From Leptobrachium leishanense (Eukaryota > Chordata > Amphibia > Anura > Megophryidae), in assembly GCA_009667805.1 (NCBI GenBank), contig CM019064.1, positions 76,134,400-76,198,399 on the forward strand: a DNA stretch of 64,000 bases. Direction: 5' to 3'. The position numbers and the translations under genes were made by a program. This document shows positions 1-10,868 of this stretch, piece by piece. The stretch's first letter is position 1. Each line of letters opens with the position of its first letter. The notes beneath the pieces were generated by a model. That model searched no databases, was not told where the DNA came from, and saw only the letters and a list, made by a program, of their open reading frames with translations.

Positions 1-1824
1 AGGGAACCAGCTAGACTCCCTCAGAAGACGAATTGCGCAGTACCTCGTTGGGGTAGAGATCTGGTCAGTCCGCCAGTCCTCTGTCAGTGGAAGCTATATC
101 ACAAGTAAGGAGTCGTAATGAAACTAAAAACACGTAGGTTAAACAACAAAGGTCAATTGCAGTAGCTTCTGCTGATGTACTATAAGGTTGATAAAACCAA
201 GGAGAATAAGGGCAATAGGCAACAAGCAATAAAACTGATATAAAACATTCTACACCATTAAGCATTTTACAGAACTCAAACTAAATACAACCACAGAATC
301 ATGTGTCCCGCCCCCACCCCCAACTAATGTGCCGAGTCAGTATTATCTAGCGACCTGATGACTCCTGCCCCTAGAAGGAGAGAAGAAAAAAAAAAAAAAA
401 AAGGGGGGGGGGAAGGAGGGGGGAGGGGGGAAGGAGGGGGGAGGGGGGCAGTCAGTTCTGGTTGAGCTCCAAGCTCCCCAGCCCAGGTCATACCTTCGGG
501 TGTATAGAAGGGCATTCGGTCCTCATGTGATCAGGCGCGGGGGGGGGGATGAGGGGTGAGTCAATAATTTCGAGCTGCGGAGGATATCATCCATCTTGAG
601 GGGAAAACGTAGAGCCCAGGGTCCCAAGCTTCCTTGCTTTCTTACCCGTCAGCATAGTTCTCAATCTGCAGCCTCTGCTCCAGTAGTGGATTCGTTCCCC
701 GAGGGGGGTCTATCCAATGAGGCATTTCGTGGTCTGCGGGCGGGCCTCGTGGGTCCGTGTGGGCGGCCATGTTCCAGTGGCGGCGGCGGCGGCATAAACG
801 GATGGTCGACCTCCCAGTTTGGTACATCTGTAGGGGAAAGCCCAATGCCTCCAAGAATTGGGGGACATCCCGCGGGGACCAAATGGAATGTAGGCGGTTG
901 TCCGTGCGGACCTGAAGCGAAAAGGGGTGACCCCATCGGTATGGCATGTTGGCTTCACGTAGTAGGTTAGTGACAGGGCGGAGGGATCTGCGCGCTAGCA
1001 ACGTGTATGGAGAGAGGTCATGGTATAGTTCAATGCTATCATCTTTATAGCGCCAGGAGCGTCGTGTACGAGCTTTATCCATGATTGCTGCTTTGAGTTG
1101 GTAGTTGGGTAGATGACAAATGATATCCCTAGGAGGGGCCGGGGGGTGCTGCGGTGCTCTCAAAGCCCTGTGTGCCCGGTCGATGTCAGCCGCGGTGATG
1201 ACGTCTTCCCCCAGTAGCATATTAAAAAAGGATATCAAACGGGCTTTTACATTAAGGACAGTCTCTCGGATCCCTCTTATCCGTATATTGTGGCGCCTGG
1301 ATCTGTTTTCGAGGTCGTCCAGACGACGCCTCATGGTGGAGAAGGAGGATTCATGCTTCTCCGCGTGGGCGCAGGCCCCTGCACGCGCCTCCATTGCAGA
1401 GAGTCGCGATTCAATGCCGGAAATCTCGCCCCTTACCTCCGTTATTTCGGTCCGGAAGGTAGCCTGGACCGAATCAATCAGGCGATTGATGTCCTCGCGC
1501 GTCGGGAGGGTGTGCATGAAGGCTTCCAGGCGTCGCAAGGTTCCCCCTTCCGAATGTTCAAGCAGAGGTGGGTCTGGAATGGTATCCTCCGCCATTTTCT
1601 TGCCGGCCCGATCACTGTCCGTCCTCTCCGGGGATTGAAGGTAGGCATCCAGCGTGCCCACAGTCGAGCCAGCCGGCGCCTTGGCAGCAGGGGTGTTCGG
1701 GGATGGCTTCTTGCCTTTACCCATCTCCTCAGTTGTTACGTTAAAGGGCGATATAGCGTGCGGGAAGCAGGAGCTCAAGCTTCAAGCGGCCATCTCTGTC
1801 GACGGCTTGACCACGCCCCCCTCA
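1..1824 (-). mobile_element. L1-type LINE, 5' part (5' UTR, ORF1, inter-ORF spacer)
   Basis: Read on the minus strand, the element begins near 1824 with TGAGGGGGGCGTGG, a start shared with the L1-like element at 40104-41421. An intact ORF1 (642-1778) follows, then more than 600 bases with no endonuclease or RT coding, which I read as inter-ORF spacer. That spacer holds a low-complexity purine run (plus strand A17 then G-rich) at about 384-470. The element probably continues past the left edge of the window, so ORF2 is not visible here. Immediately to the right is the 3' end of an L1 in the opposite orientation. Confidence 0.75.
642..1778 (-). CDS. L1 ORF1 protein (RNA-binding nucleic-acid chaperone)
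   Basis: A 378-codon open frame with the layout of vertebrate L1 ORF1p. Residues 1-75 are a low-complexity basic/proline N-terminus. About 80-155 is heptad-like and probably a coiled coil used for trimerisation. DLENRSRRHNIRIRGI at 155-170 is the hallmark entry to the RRM, which runs to about 250. The C-terminal domain follows (YHDLSPYTLLARRSLRPV at about 252-269). In L1 biology this protein coats the element's RNA and is needed in cis for retrotransposition. The first Met gives 378 residues, but the Met at residue 19 (MGKGKKPSP) is an equally likely start. The frame has no stop or frameshift, which suggests a young copy. It is not a host gene. The tail beyond about residue 330 is arginine- and proline-rich. 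Confidence 0.85.
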   Translation of the reverse strand: MSSCFPHAISPFNVTTEEMGKGKKPSPNTPAAKAPAGSTVGTLDAYLQSPERTDSDRAGKKMAEDTIPDPPLLEHSEGGTLRRLEAFMHTLPTREDINRLIDSVQATFRTEITEVRGEISGIESRLSAMEARAGACAHAEKHESSFSTMRRRLDDLENRSRRHNIRIRGIRETVLNVKARLISFFNMLLGEDVITAADIDRAHRALRAPQHPPAPPRDIICHLPNYQLKAAIMDKARTRRSWRYKDDSIELYHDLSPYTLLARRSLRPVTNLLREANMPYRWGHPFSLQVRTDNRLHSIWSPRDVPQFLEALGFPLQMYQTGRSTIRLCRRRRHWNMAAHTDPRGPPADHEMPHWIDPPRGTNPLLEQRLQIENYADG

Positions 1825-1854
1825 GAGCTAATTTTTGATACAGGGGTAACCTGA

Positions 1855-2362
1855 TTTATTTTTTAATCTCCAGTAGGAATTTCACTTTCATCTCAGATAC
1901 TAGGATGAAAACGTTATTTAAGAAAAAATTTAGTTTTTAAGCCATTTTTCAACACGATTGGGTGGAGACTAACCCTAACAAGGAGGATAAGGTGAATAAA
2001 TTTTTTGATGTCTGGAAACCATTTATGTTGTATTCACCGGATCATGTTCTCTCTAAACTATGTACCAGTTTTGAATAAACGTGTTGGTTCGTGACTCATT
2101 CCTGATCAGGTCCTCCACTGTTGCCGCCTTCTCTGAATTTGACTTTATTACAATTTTTGGGGTCTGTTCCTGAGTGACGTTATGGACCTCTACCAATTGT
2201 CACTGTGTTTTGCTTCGCTATTTTTTTATTAAATATTTTCTCATTTCTATATTCTAATTTTCCTTTGTAAGGGACAGGAGTTATTTTGGAGCATACTTTT
2301 GGTTTGTATATTGTATTTATTGTCGTATTGCCTGTATCTTTCAATAAAGTTTGTTAAAAAAA
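1855..2362 (+). mobile_element. L1 3' end: ORF2 C-terminus, 3' UTR, poly-A
   Basis: The plus strand reads HDWVETNPNKEDKVNKFF then DVWKPF..., ending in a stop at about 2078. This resembles the extreme C-terminus of L1 ORF2 (the FW/FxxWxPF region). Just upstream, at about 1900-1945, MKTLFKKKFSF in another frame ends in a stop, so the ORF2 tail is frameshifted. About 270 bp of 3' UTR follow, with AATAAAGTTTGTT and a short A-run ending near 2362. Its orientation is opposite to the ORF1 segment on its left. The decay contrasts with the intact ORF1. Confidence 0.75.
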
Positions 2363-2364
2363 AA

Positions 2365-2933
2365 GGAACAATTGAAATATGACCATAATCATTTAAAAGA
2401 GATGTAGGATTTGTATTTTACTATGACTTTTCTAAGCAGCAGTACAGCAGGGAGCAGGTTGTTGTACTAAGATTCAAGGTTAATAAAGTGAATTTCCAGT
2501 TCAAGCCATATCTTTGTACAAGATGCCACTCCATGCTCGAAGTATGCTGGTTACGCTTTGTTCTCTATGCTAGCATGCAGGTACACAGTGTGCTCTGCCA
2601 CTAAAAGCAATGCTTTAGTCACATTAATTAGGAAAGAATAGAAGGATTAGCAAGCAGGAGAGGAAAAGGAAAGGTGCAACGCTTGAGTCCATTTCTGTCA
2701 CTCTGACTCAGTATTCTGGTTCACCCCGTGATCTTTGTTTGCAGCAGGAGAGAATGACGGAGATAAAAAGCACCGTGATCATTCTATCATGACGCAAAGA
2801 GCTTCAGTCAAAATTGTAATTCTACAATTCCTTGAATGCCACAAGGAATGGTAACGGAGAGAGGTATTGAATACCTGTCTAGAAATATGGATAAACAGAG
2901 AGACAGACAAACACATATTTGTGTTAATTAATA
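2365..2933. other. Unassigned AT-rich stretch
   Basis: No coding exon, RNA gene or recognisable repeat was seen between the L1 tail and the hAT MITE. Confidence 0.5.
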
Positions 2934-2941
2934 GCTCCAGA

Positions 2942-3739
2942 CAGGGCCGGATTTGCATTTCAGGAACTTGTGGGCACAGATATGTGTAGCGCCCCTACCG
3001 CCTTACCCCAACAAAAAAACATACCAAAATGACTTTTTAAATTTTTGTTTTAGGGCAAACTAAAAATTTTTTAAAAACAAACTGAAAAAACAGTTTCTCT
3101 CTCCGCTCAAATCAAAAGAAGGGACATAATCTGTGGCCTTAGTTGAGTTAGTGCCGTGGCATTGAGTGTTTTATATGTAAAAGCATATATTGTCTCTGTC
3201 ATAGAACAGAAAATTTAATTTGCATTTACTAGTTTTCAATTTTTTATTTTCACACATTACATGTTTGGTATCATTGTAAAGACCAGACTCTGACCTTTCA
3301 AATGACACCTCACTTACAATTGTGCAGTGTACAATTCAGAGATGCAGGTTCCAAAGTGCCCCTACTCTCCTCACTGCAGTGCCACGGTCTAAGTTGTAGA
3401 TGAAACAATGTGTTGCATCATCAGCTCCACTTGCTGGCAGTGTGGGAAATGAGAAGGTGAGTTAGCGCAGCATCACTGTTCACTTTATAATTGTAAACTG
3501 AATAATAGTGGTGTTAGAAAATAAAAGGAGATGTTATTTGTGGTTTTATTTGTACATAACTCTAACCTGGTTATATCACTGGAAAGGTCATAATCCAATG
3601 ATGCCTCATATGGCCCTCGGCCTTAGGGCTCCAGAGATACAGTGGTCTAAATGATTGTAATTTTTATTTTTTTACAGAGCTCTTGTGGCAGGTGCCTGTA
3701 GGCACATGCCTACTCTGCCTAGTTATAAATCCAGCCCTG
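2942..3739. mobile_element. hAT-type MITE, copy 1 (CAGGGC TIRs)
   Basis: The termini are inverted: CAGGGCCGGATTTGCAT on the left and ATAAATCCAGCCCTG on the right. A perfect 8-bp target duplication GCTCCAGA flanks them (2934-2941 and 3740-3747). Eight-base duplications are typical of hAT transposons. No transposase frame is present, so the 798-bp element is non-autonomous. A second copy lies at 41692-42431. Confidence 0.85.
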
Positions 3740-3747
3740 GCTCCAGA

Positions 3748-4045
3748 AAGACAAAAGAAATACATACATTCCTTTAGTAAGCATAAACAAATAGATCTTA
3801 CAATCAAACGTTATAAACTTGCAAAGATATTTCATAAGAAATAATTCAGAATTGTATTTAAAATTTGCAAATATGAATACTGGGGTTACAGACGACCTTT
3901 GTTATAAAATAAATCTGACTAAACCATAAATAGCATAAGAATTGAATCTATTTTAATTAAGTTTCTCTAAGGTGTGTTGTCATTAAAAGCTCCTGGCTCC
4001 ATTTTTCCCCACTTACTCAAGCTGCACGTTTTAGTATTACTTGTT
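3748..4045. other. Unassigned AT-rich stretch
   Basis: Nothing recognisable was seen. Confidence 0.4.
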
Positions 4046-4724
4046 CTAGATACTCGAGTATACCGCTTGATTTTGGTGACAAATTTACCTTAAAATTGGA
4101 GGGGTCGCGTTATATTCGAGACATCTGCATCGCGTGTAAATAAAAAACTTGACTTGCTCAGGGATCCCACGTCTCCCAGAAGTTCAGGTAGTCAACCTGA
4201 ATTGAATGTAGGCTCCCTGACGCCCGCAAACAGTTCAGGAACTCCCAGATTCGGGAGAGGTGGGATCCATCACAGTCAGAGGGCACGATCAGATTAAGAC
4301 AATCATTCAAGATAGGCTCAAAACCGAGCATGCACCCTCGCTCCACGATGCAGTGGTTGAGCCTGCCTGCTGGAGCCGGAGGTGAGAAAACAACACCTCC
4401 CAGCGTACTGGCTATCCGTGAATGATTCACTGCGTTGGTCACCTCGCTCTGCCGGCCATCTTATCGCAAGTAAGAAGACGGGTGGCCAGTGGGGCTTCAT
4501 ACTTAGTAACAACTACAATCATTCTAGAGCAGAGCACCCTGGCCTGAGGGGTAGCCTGACTGTGTTAAGAGATGCTCAAAGAATTTTTATTGTTTACCAG
4601 TACAGCAGATTTCTATAATATTGCTCCTCGCATTATGTTCGAGTCTTGAGAATTCTCTCATTTCCATATTAAATCTCAATCCATCGCGTTATATTCGGGT
4701 CTCGCTATGCTCCAGTATCTACGG
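4046..4724. mobile_element. Palindromic MITE with AGATACTCGAGTATA ends, copy A
   Basis: Inverted ends AGATACTCGAGTATA and CCAGTATCTACGG bracket about 680 bp. Internal motifs such as GGGGTCGCGTTATATTCGAG recur inverted near the right end. The body is shared with 12176-12723. Copy A carries about 140 bp at roughly 4300-4440 that copy B lacks. No transposase is encoded. The superfamily is not certain; copy B suggests a 3-bp target duplication. Confidence 0.75.
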
Positions 4725-4859
4725 TAATAGCCAATTATTTTATCCATATCTTAATATGAATAAAAATAGTTTCCATTCATGATGGAAAGCCGAATAGAAT
4801 AGTTTCCTAAAGTTTCATTTCAAATTTATATATGTGCAATGCATATCTGGGCAACTTCA

Positions 4860-5045
4860 GAATTCAAAAACTGTTTGATAGGTTTTATGAATGACCAGGG
4901 CAGCAGCCTAAATTGCAATCTAATGAGGCTTCTGGGGAGATAAATTATGAATCTTCTCATTAATTGACACAAACGAGGCTGAGGCAGGAAACTACTTTAA
5001 AGTGCTATTTATAGATTATATTTTATAAAGTAACTACATTAAAAT
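4860..5045. promoter_or_regulatory. Candidate conserved non-coding element
   Basis: This is unique-looking sequence, rich in homeodomain-type and other short motifs (TAATGAG, GATAAATTATGAAT, CATTAATTGACA) with no repeat signature. That texture resembles vertebrate intronic enhancers, but texture is the only evidence. Confidence 0.2.
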
Positions 5046-5811
5046 ATACTCACCAATAGTACAGATGTTATCATTTTTGCAATTTGTGCCTTTTTTAGCT
5101 TTCACAAGCTAAAGAATATAGATAAGCAGATGCACAAGTCGCACAGTGGATGGAAAACTTTAAAATGTTCATTTACATAAAATAATGATGTCTGTTTATT
5201 TTTAGCGTGGATAAATGGGATTCAAAACGCAGATGACAATTTTCTGGCATGGTTTTTCATGAAGTGGGGCTGAATATAGTGTGCACTGCTACCCGGGAAT
5301 AGTGGGAATAGAGTGCAAAAATGTTTTTTTCTGTTTTCAACTATTTTCTGGAGTTTGCAGGTGAGCCATATTTGCAGCTATCCCTACCACATTTGCTTTA
5401 TTGTACCAGAAAGGGGATTGCTTGGTGCATGACATATATAAAAAAAACTACCATTTTGGCAGAGCTAAAATAAAATTACAAATAAAAAGAAAAGCAAGGT
5501 GTATTGGTATGAGGTTGGTACATGCTGGTTCCATGCTGGTTGGCATTTCTGGTTGTACTGTAGATGGCAAAGGTAGCTTGGTTCCACAGCATGCTACATA
5601 GGTCTACTTAATAAACCAGACATTAGGGAGATTCAGCAAATCTTTTCTGGGAAGCAATGTGCCTCTCCACAGAGGAGGGAGACCCAGTAGTTCCATAGCA
5701 AGCAAATGCTGTATTCAGCTGTAGAGTAAAATTTAATACAGGATGTCATACAAATACATAAATAAACATTCTGATGTTACTATATATATCAGATCTCAGT
5801 ACCAAAATTGG
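5046..5811. other. Unassigned intronic stretch
   Basis: AT-rich sequence. The short frame at 5401-5601 shows no protein family features and is not called a gene. Confidence 0.4.
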
Positions 5812-6667
5812 GTCGCATCTGTCAATGCCGCTTCCATACCGGACCTCAGGTTTTCCCAGCACACTCTCGTGCCTTCCTCCAATCCTTAGACAAAGCTTAA
5901 GGACCAGGACACAAAACGAGCCACGCTAGCATCCCCCAGAATTAAGACAACGTTGTAGAGCTGGAGTTTCTCTTAGAACAGCAACAACTGAACTCCTTTA
6001 TTGGGTAAAATACTGTATACACAGTCCCAGGTGAGGCTAAAGACCAATGGGAAATTAAGTCCTGCCACCCCCCAGCCTCAAGTGAACCATACAAGTCTAG
6101 ACATGAAGCAATAAGGTGTCATGTAATTACAGCCTAAACATCAGACTGTCTGAATACCTTAGATAACATAGGAGATGTTACATAAGTAGAGAATAGCCTG
6201 ATACACATTCTAGGGGGAATTGAGTTTGGCTACAGTGACCACAAAGTAATTATATAAACCATAGTAACAGTAATCAGATAATGGGGCATTGTTTGCCCGA
6301 GAAGGCAGATTAAAAAGACCCACTCAAATGTACACTGATAATTATCACATTCCTGAAAGGTGATGCTGGAAAAGGCTAAGATAACACGGCCAGCAATCCT
6401 ATCTACAGATAGTAACAGATTATTATTATTATTATTCTTTATTTATAAAGCGCCAGCATATTCCGCAGCGCTGAACAGATGCACACATAGACCACAACGA
6501 TAGACAATAACATTATTAATACATAACACAGATTACACAAACACGCTGCACCCTCACAGGCACAGGTTGACTTCAGCACAAGAGAGGGCAGGGAAATAAT
6601 ATAGAGCATGCGCCTCCCAAATATTTCTAGGCCCATGCACCACAAGTCCAAAGTGACACACGTCACA
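5812..6667 (-). mobile_element. Solo LTR-like repeat, copy C
   Basis: On the minus strand it starts TGTGACGTGTGTCAC and ends near CAGATGCGACCC. It contains a polyadenylation-type CAATAAAGGAGTTCAGTTG and a downstream block GGGGGATGCTAGC. These landmarks, in the same order, occur in the repeats at 47396-47937 and 47938-48353. The size, signal order and TG start suit an LTR of a gypsy- or retrovirus-like element. No internal coding is present. The CR1/L2-like 3' tail at 6423-6473 sits inside it and enlarges it. Confidence 0.6.
6423..6473 (-). repeat. L2/CR1-like 3'-tail fragment (AAT)n
   Basis: The stretch reads (ATT)n-CTTTATTTATAAAGCGCCA.. then GCAGCGCTG. Its reverse is the GCGCTGCGGAATATGC..TTTATAAATAAAGAATAATAAT tail seen complete at the L2 3' end near 62505-62552. 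Confidence 0.6.
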
Positions 6668-6763
6668 ATATATACAGATATTTTAATTAGAGTAAATGAT
6701 TATTGAACTTCATCTTACATCGCTCAAACGTTAGGAATGTGTGTACTGAGGTTGTTTTGTGAT

Positions 6764-6811
6764 ATTATTATTCTTTATTTATAAAGCGCCAGCATATTCC
6801 GCAGCGCTGAT
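6764..6811 (-). repeat. L2/CR1-like 3'-tail fragment, second copy
   Basis: It repeats the ATTATTATTCTTTATTTATA / AAGCGCCAGCATATTCCGCAGCGCTG block of 6423-6473 almost exactly, about 340 bp away. Confidence 0.6.
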
Positions 6812-7027
6812 AGTCTCTGTGAGGACTTTCCAACACTAGCATGAATTTATGGATATTCCTCTATGGTCGAGAATTGTCTGTTGTTGGATTTTTTTCTCCT
6901 GCTCTGACCTTTTTTTTAAAAAAAATTATTAAAATTTAATTCCTGCATGTGTATTTGAACGTAACAATACTGTAGTTATTTTTCTGTATAACAGCATCTT
7001 TTCAGATGCAAAATGCTTTTTTTTACG

Positions 7028-7329
7028 TAAAGGGATAGTCTAGGGTTAAAACAAGAAGGGTGGACGAAGGGGTTAATAAACATTCACTCCCTTCTTGCCC
7101 CCTCTGCACCTCCCTTCCCATTTTATCCCTTAGATACTTTAAAACGTACCTGAAATCCAGCTCTCATGCTGTTCTGAGTTTCTGAGAGAAGCTGGGCCCC
7201 TGCACTTCGAGGGCTAACTCAGCCCTCCGAGACCCCCCCCCCAGAAATGAGAAGATGGCTGGGAGTGTTCAGCACCATGTGACCACTCAACATGCATTGA
7301 GTGGTCACAATGCCTAGAGTGTACCTTTA
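7028..7329. mobile_element. Short MITE with TAAAGG ends
   Basis: The termini TAAAGGGATAGTCTAGGG and CCTAGAGTGTACCTTTA are imperfect inverted repeats about 300 bp apart. No coding sequence is present. Similar end fragments (AAAGGGACACTACCACTTA near 38569, GAGTGTTCCTTTAAT near 19887) suggest a common family. The superfamily was not determined. Confidence 0.6.
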
Positions 7330-8080
7330 AACTATTAAACTTTTATTGCCACAAATGAGAATCCAATGGGAATTGTATAGCCAATATGTTATGATCCCAA
7401 ACCATTTACATATGTAATTCACAAACTTTTGACCAGACACAAAGCCTTTCTGACAGTACCATCTGCTTTATATAAGCACTAGGTTTTATGCCTGCCCGGA
7501 GGACAGTCTATAGTTGTAGAGTAGGGGATATTTATGGGGGGGGTTGGCGGGTATTTATTGCATGTTCAGGCCAGATGAGGAGCCAGGACAATGGTAACCG
7601 GACACAATTTGGGTCGCTCATTCGGAAACCACTATCTAAACAATGTGAATGGGTTATTAGCATTTTTCGAAAGAAGGTAATTTGTTCATAGAGAGAAGGT
7701 CATACGATGTGTGTTCATAAAAGGGCACTGCTATGACATGCAGGACTGGGGGTGTATGGGAAGGGGAGTATTATCTCCTCAGTAATGAGGTCTCCTGGCT
7801 GTGAAGAGGTTAACTCTGCCTATAGCTCTCTGTACATACCGGGCTGGGTGTGTGAGGGAAGGCTGGTCTTTGCCCAGGAGCCAGCCCAAAGTCTGATGCC
7901 ATTCACTGAGGCTCTATGGATGTAAAAGGGAGCATTGTGGATGACATGGTGGCCTGACTGGAACATGTTGTGGTAGGGCGACATGTTTAATTATTACAAT
8001 ATACGGGGCGGTGCTGGAGTGCTGGCTCTGTGATTATATGGATGGATCGCCCTGGCAGCATTGCAAGGATTAACGTGTCA
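7330..8080. other. Unassigned stretch
   Basis: No gene was recognised. The 7488-7691 frame has no family features. Confidence 0.4.
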
Positions 8081-8082
8081 CC

Positions 8083-8215
8083 TCTGTATCCCAGATGCAT
8101 GATTAAGGCTTAAGGGCCGAAATGTTTCATTTTCACCCTGTTTTTTGCTCCTAATAAATCCATGGGATTGACACTTTGATTCCTTGAGCACGCTGATTTC
8201 TCTCTATGCATTTCT
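8083..8215 (+). repeat. Unclassified repeat with GAAATGTTTCA and AATAAA block
   Basis: GGGCCGAAATGTTTCATTTT is followed by CTCCTAATAAATCCATGGG. The order resembles 14838-14910 (GATTGAAACATCAAGTGG then CTAAATAAAGATC) and suggests the 3' end of a dispersed transcribed repeat. Its class was not determined. Confidence 0.35.
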
Positions 8216-8900
8216 GGAGGCCGGCAGACCTTCACAGCGTTTGTCTCGGGAAGTCCCAATAGCCGGATATAGGGTCCTCCCTAGAGACACGGCACATTTG
8301 TGAGTCTTACCTCTGTATCCCAGTCGGGCAGTTACATAAATCCCCCCTCCTCCCTGGTTATGGAATGTACACAGACAGCAGCTCCACGTTCTCCAGTAAC
8401 ACAGTGTTCGCGCACAGCCCAGCCCTCTCCACCAAGTTCCAACTGCTGCATGCCTATTGGTCAGTGGCTGACAGCCCTGGCCCTGTGATTGGTTGCCGGC
8501 GAGTCCTGTTTGAGCAAGCCTGGAAGTGCTCAGAGTAGGCTGAGTGCTGACTGACCTACTAACACAGATCCAGAGGGGAGCGCGGTGGCAGCCCGACACG
8601 CTTCCCATTGTTACTTCACCTGGCCCAGTCGACTCTATCCATGCGAGATGCTCAAGTTGCCCGGGGGCGCTGAGTACACTGACAGAGGAAGAGGACTGAC
8701 CCCGGCTGCCGGGAGCCCCGTGATGCCCAGATGCGGGGGGTACCCGCGGTGCTGCTCTTGGTTGTCTGAGAGGCTCCACAATGCAAAGAGGGCAGGGGCC
8801 ACACTCTGTCACTCACTGCAATTCCCATGGGTCCTACAGTCACTGGGCACTGACTGAGCAGAGGGGGCAGTTTTTTTTCCGTCACGCATGCGCAGGTAAG
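8216..8900. promoter_or_regulatory. GC-rich, CCAAT-containing island
   Basis: This segment is clearly richer in GC and CpG than its surroundings, most so at 8560-8760. It contains two inverted CCAAT boxes, CTATTGGTCAG (about 8456) and TGATTGGTTGCC (about 8487). Further right, an ATG (8730) opens M-R-G-V-P-A-V-L-L-L-V-V before a stop, and CGCAG|GTAAGC near 8893 matches a splice donor. This is compatible with a promoter and first exon of an alternative transcript, but also with the GC-rich part of a repeat. No conserved protein was identified. Confidence 0.3.
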
Positions 8901-9925
8901 CTTGCGCATGTGCATTGTGCTCCGATGACGGACGCAATTTTTTTTTATTTATAAGCATAATGGGACTATTAATAGAATTTCAAGAAATGAATAGCAGTTT
9001 TTTGGTCTACGAATTGAAGATCCAGCTCTGCTGAATGAACATCTCCGCAGGTGTTTCCCTCTAACGTTGTTAGAGCTATAAGAAAAACATTTATCGAAAA
9101 AGTCATTGTGTACAGACCATGGACGCTGAGTTCTGTCAGCGTTAAAAATTTGTGGTTTGGAACACAGTTGCTCAGCTCTCCAGTCCATCCATCACAAAAT
9201 GATGTAATGGTTGCCCGACTTTCACTGATGTTGTTTGTTCTCATCTATTTGCAGAAACCAAAACCTCAAAGATTTGAGACTACGTGAAGCTGCGCAGTGA
9301 CATTTGCTTTCAATCGGAAATGTTCAGGATGCCAGCATTTTCACGAAGAAAAAAAACATACATACTTTTTCATAAAAGAATCAGTCAGAAGATCTCCACT
9401 GTCAACTATTATTACATCATCTGTTAACGCTTGATTGTTAACCCCTGGATAGTATTTATTCCTAACATTGATATATGAGGTCCTTGGTTTTTAGTGCCAT
9501 ATATCAAAAGATCACACAAAATAACTACAGGATATACATAAACTGGATGCTCAAATGGCCATTTCTTCATTTCTTATGCCATTAGCTGTAAAATCAAAAC
9601 ATGCTTTTATATTTGGATAAGGGGCATCCAAAAAGCATATGGGACGGACTGAGCATTAGCTTATGCACATACACACTAGGCACAAACCCTGGCTATTCTA
9701 CAGCATTAACACTATAACAGTTCTGAATACATTAATTCTGTTCTATTCTAATTCTATTTTTGTATCGTTTCGTTCTATGTTGATATCATTGCTGTCTTTT
9801 AGTTATGTTTTTCTAATTTTAAAATGTCCATGCTACCTGCTACCATCACTTCTTCCTGTAGAAGACCATAAAAGTTGTGGCTGGGAAAATAACTATAAAA
9901 ATGAATAATAATTTGTTACTTAATT
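8901..9925. other. Unassigned stretch
   Basis: AT-rich sequence with no recognised exon or repeat. Overlapping short frames at 8949-9288 on both strands have no family features. Confidence 0.4.
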
Positions 9926-9929
9926 CATG

Positions 9930-10146
9930 TTAAAGGTAGATTAAGAAATGTGCATCCGGCCAATATGCCTTAACAGTTCACGCCCGGTCTTTTCCCTAAC
10001 AAGCAGGTCAGCAAGTGCTGATTGTCAGCTTTCTGCCAGGGATGAAGCAGCCATTTAGGACCCCAACATAGGCTGTGGGGGGCACTCAGGTTACTATGAC
10101 CAATCGATTTCCATTGAATGGTAACTGAGCCTAGAGAACCCCTTAA
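9930..10146. mobile_element. Possible short MITE related to the TAAAGG family
   Basis: The left end TTAAAGGTAGATTAAG and the right end GCCTAGAGAACCCCTTAA are weakly inverted, about 215 bp apart. They resemble the ends at 7028-7329. The match is degenerate. Confidence 0.3.
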
Positions 10147-10865
10147 ATGACAGGTTAGAGCAAACAGACAACTATATATTGTAACATGTGACACGACAAA
10201 AAATAGGCGGCCTTTCAGTGCCACGGAGAGCTGCTGATATACTTGCTGGATGCTGCTTATATAATACAATACGTATTATACAATGATTTTTAGCCAACGA
10301 CAGATTCATGTTAAAAATGGATGGTAAGCGCCACACAACACGTACCGCCAAAAGAACCCTAAAGCTGAATCAGAAAAGAATGGTTTCCGCTAAACCAAAT
10401 ATTACAATAGTGTATACATATCTGATCAGCGCAAAATAAATCGCTTAATCATATACTGCACAATCCTATGTTCTTTATATCCACCTAAATATGGGCTGTT
10501 AATCAGTAAGGGACATCTGAGCCCCGAAAACGATTCATTTTGCTCTGATCAGATAAGTAAACGACAGATTTACTTTCCCAATAATGTCTCATCAAGGGAT
10601 GGATATCAAACCGATGTTGATGATCAATACGATATCTCATACCTTGAGGAGACATTGTTCACGACTACCTACCACCGCCATATTTCTATATCCTGGTCAT
10701 CATTGAATGAGGGTCACTGCACAGAGCAGCTCGATTAGGCCTCTGTGGTGACGTCGATGCACTCGACTCCTCAGTCAGAGTGTGTGCAGCCAAATGGCTG
10801 TGAGGAGTGAGTGGAGGGCTGTTCTGCTGGATGGCTCTTCTATCCACAGTTGTCACTCGCTGCAT
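10147..10865. other. Unassigned stretch
   Basis: No repeat or exon was recognised. A 72-codon minus-strand frame (10686-10904) begins inside the tandem repeat at 10869 and lacks family features. Confidence 0.35.
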
Positions 10866-10868
10866 CAG

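Noticed and set aside
1120..1854. Plus-strand frames of 172 and 182 codons opposite L1 ORF1
   Set aside because: Shadows of the recognised minus-strand L1 ORF1.
8204..8812. 202-codon minus frame as a secreted or cysteine-rich protein
   Set aside because: Open frame in GC-rich DNA without recognisable domain, repeat pattern or splice support.
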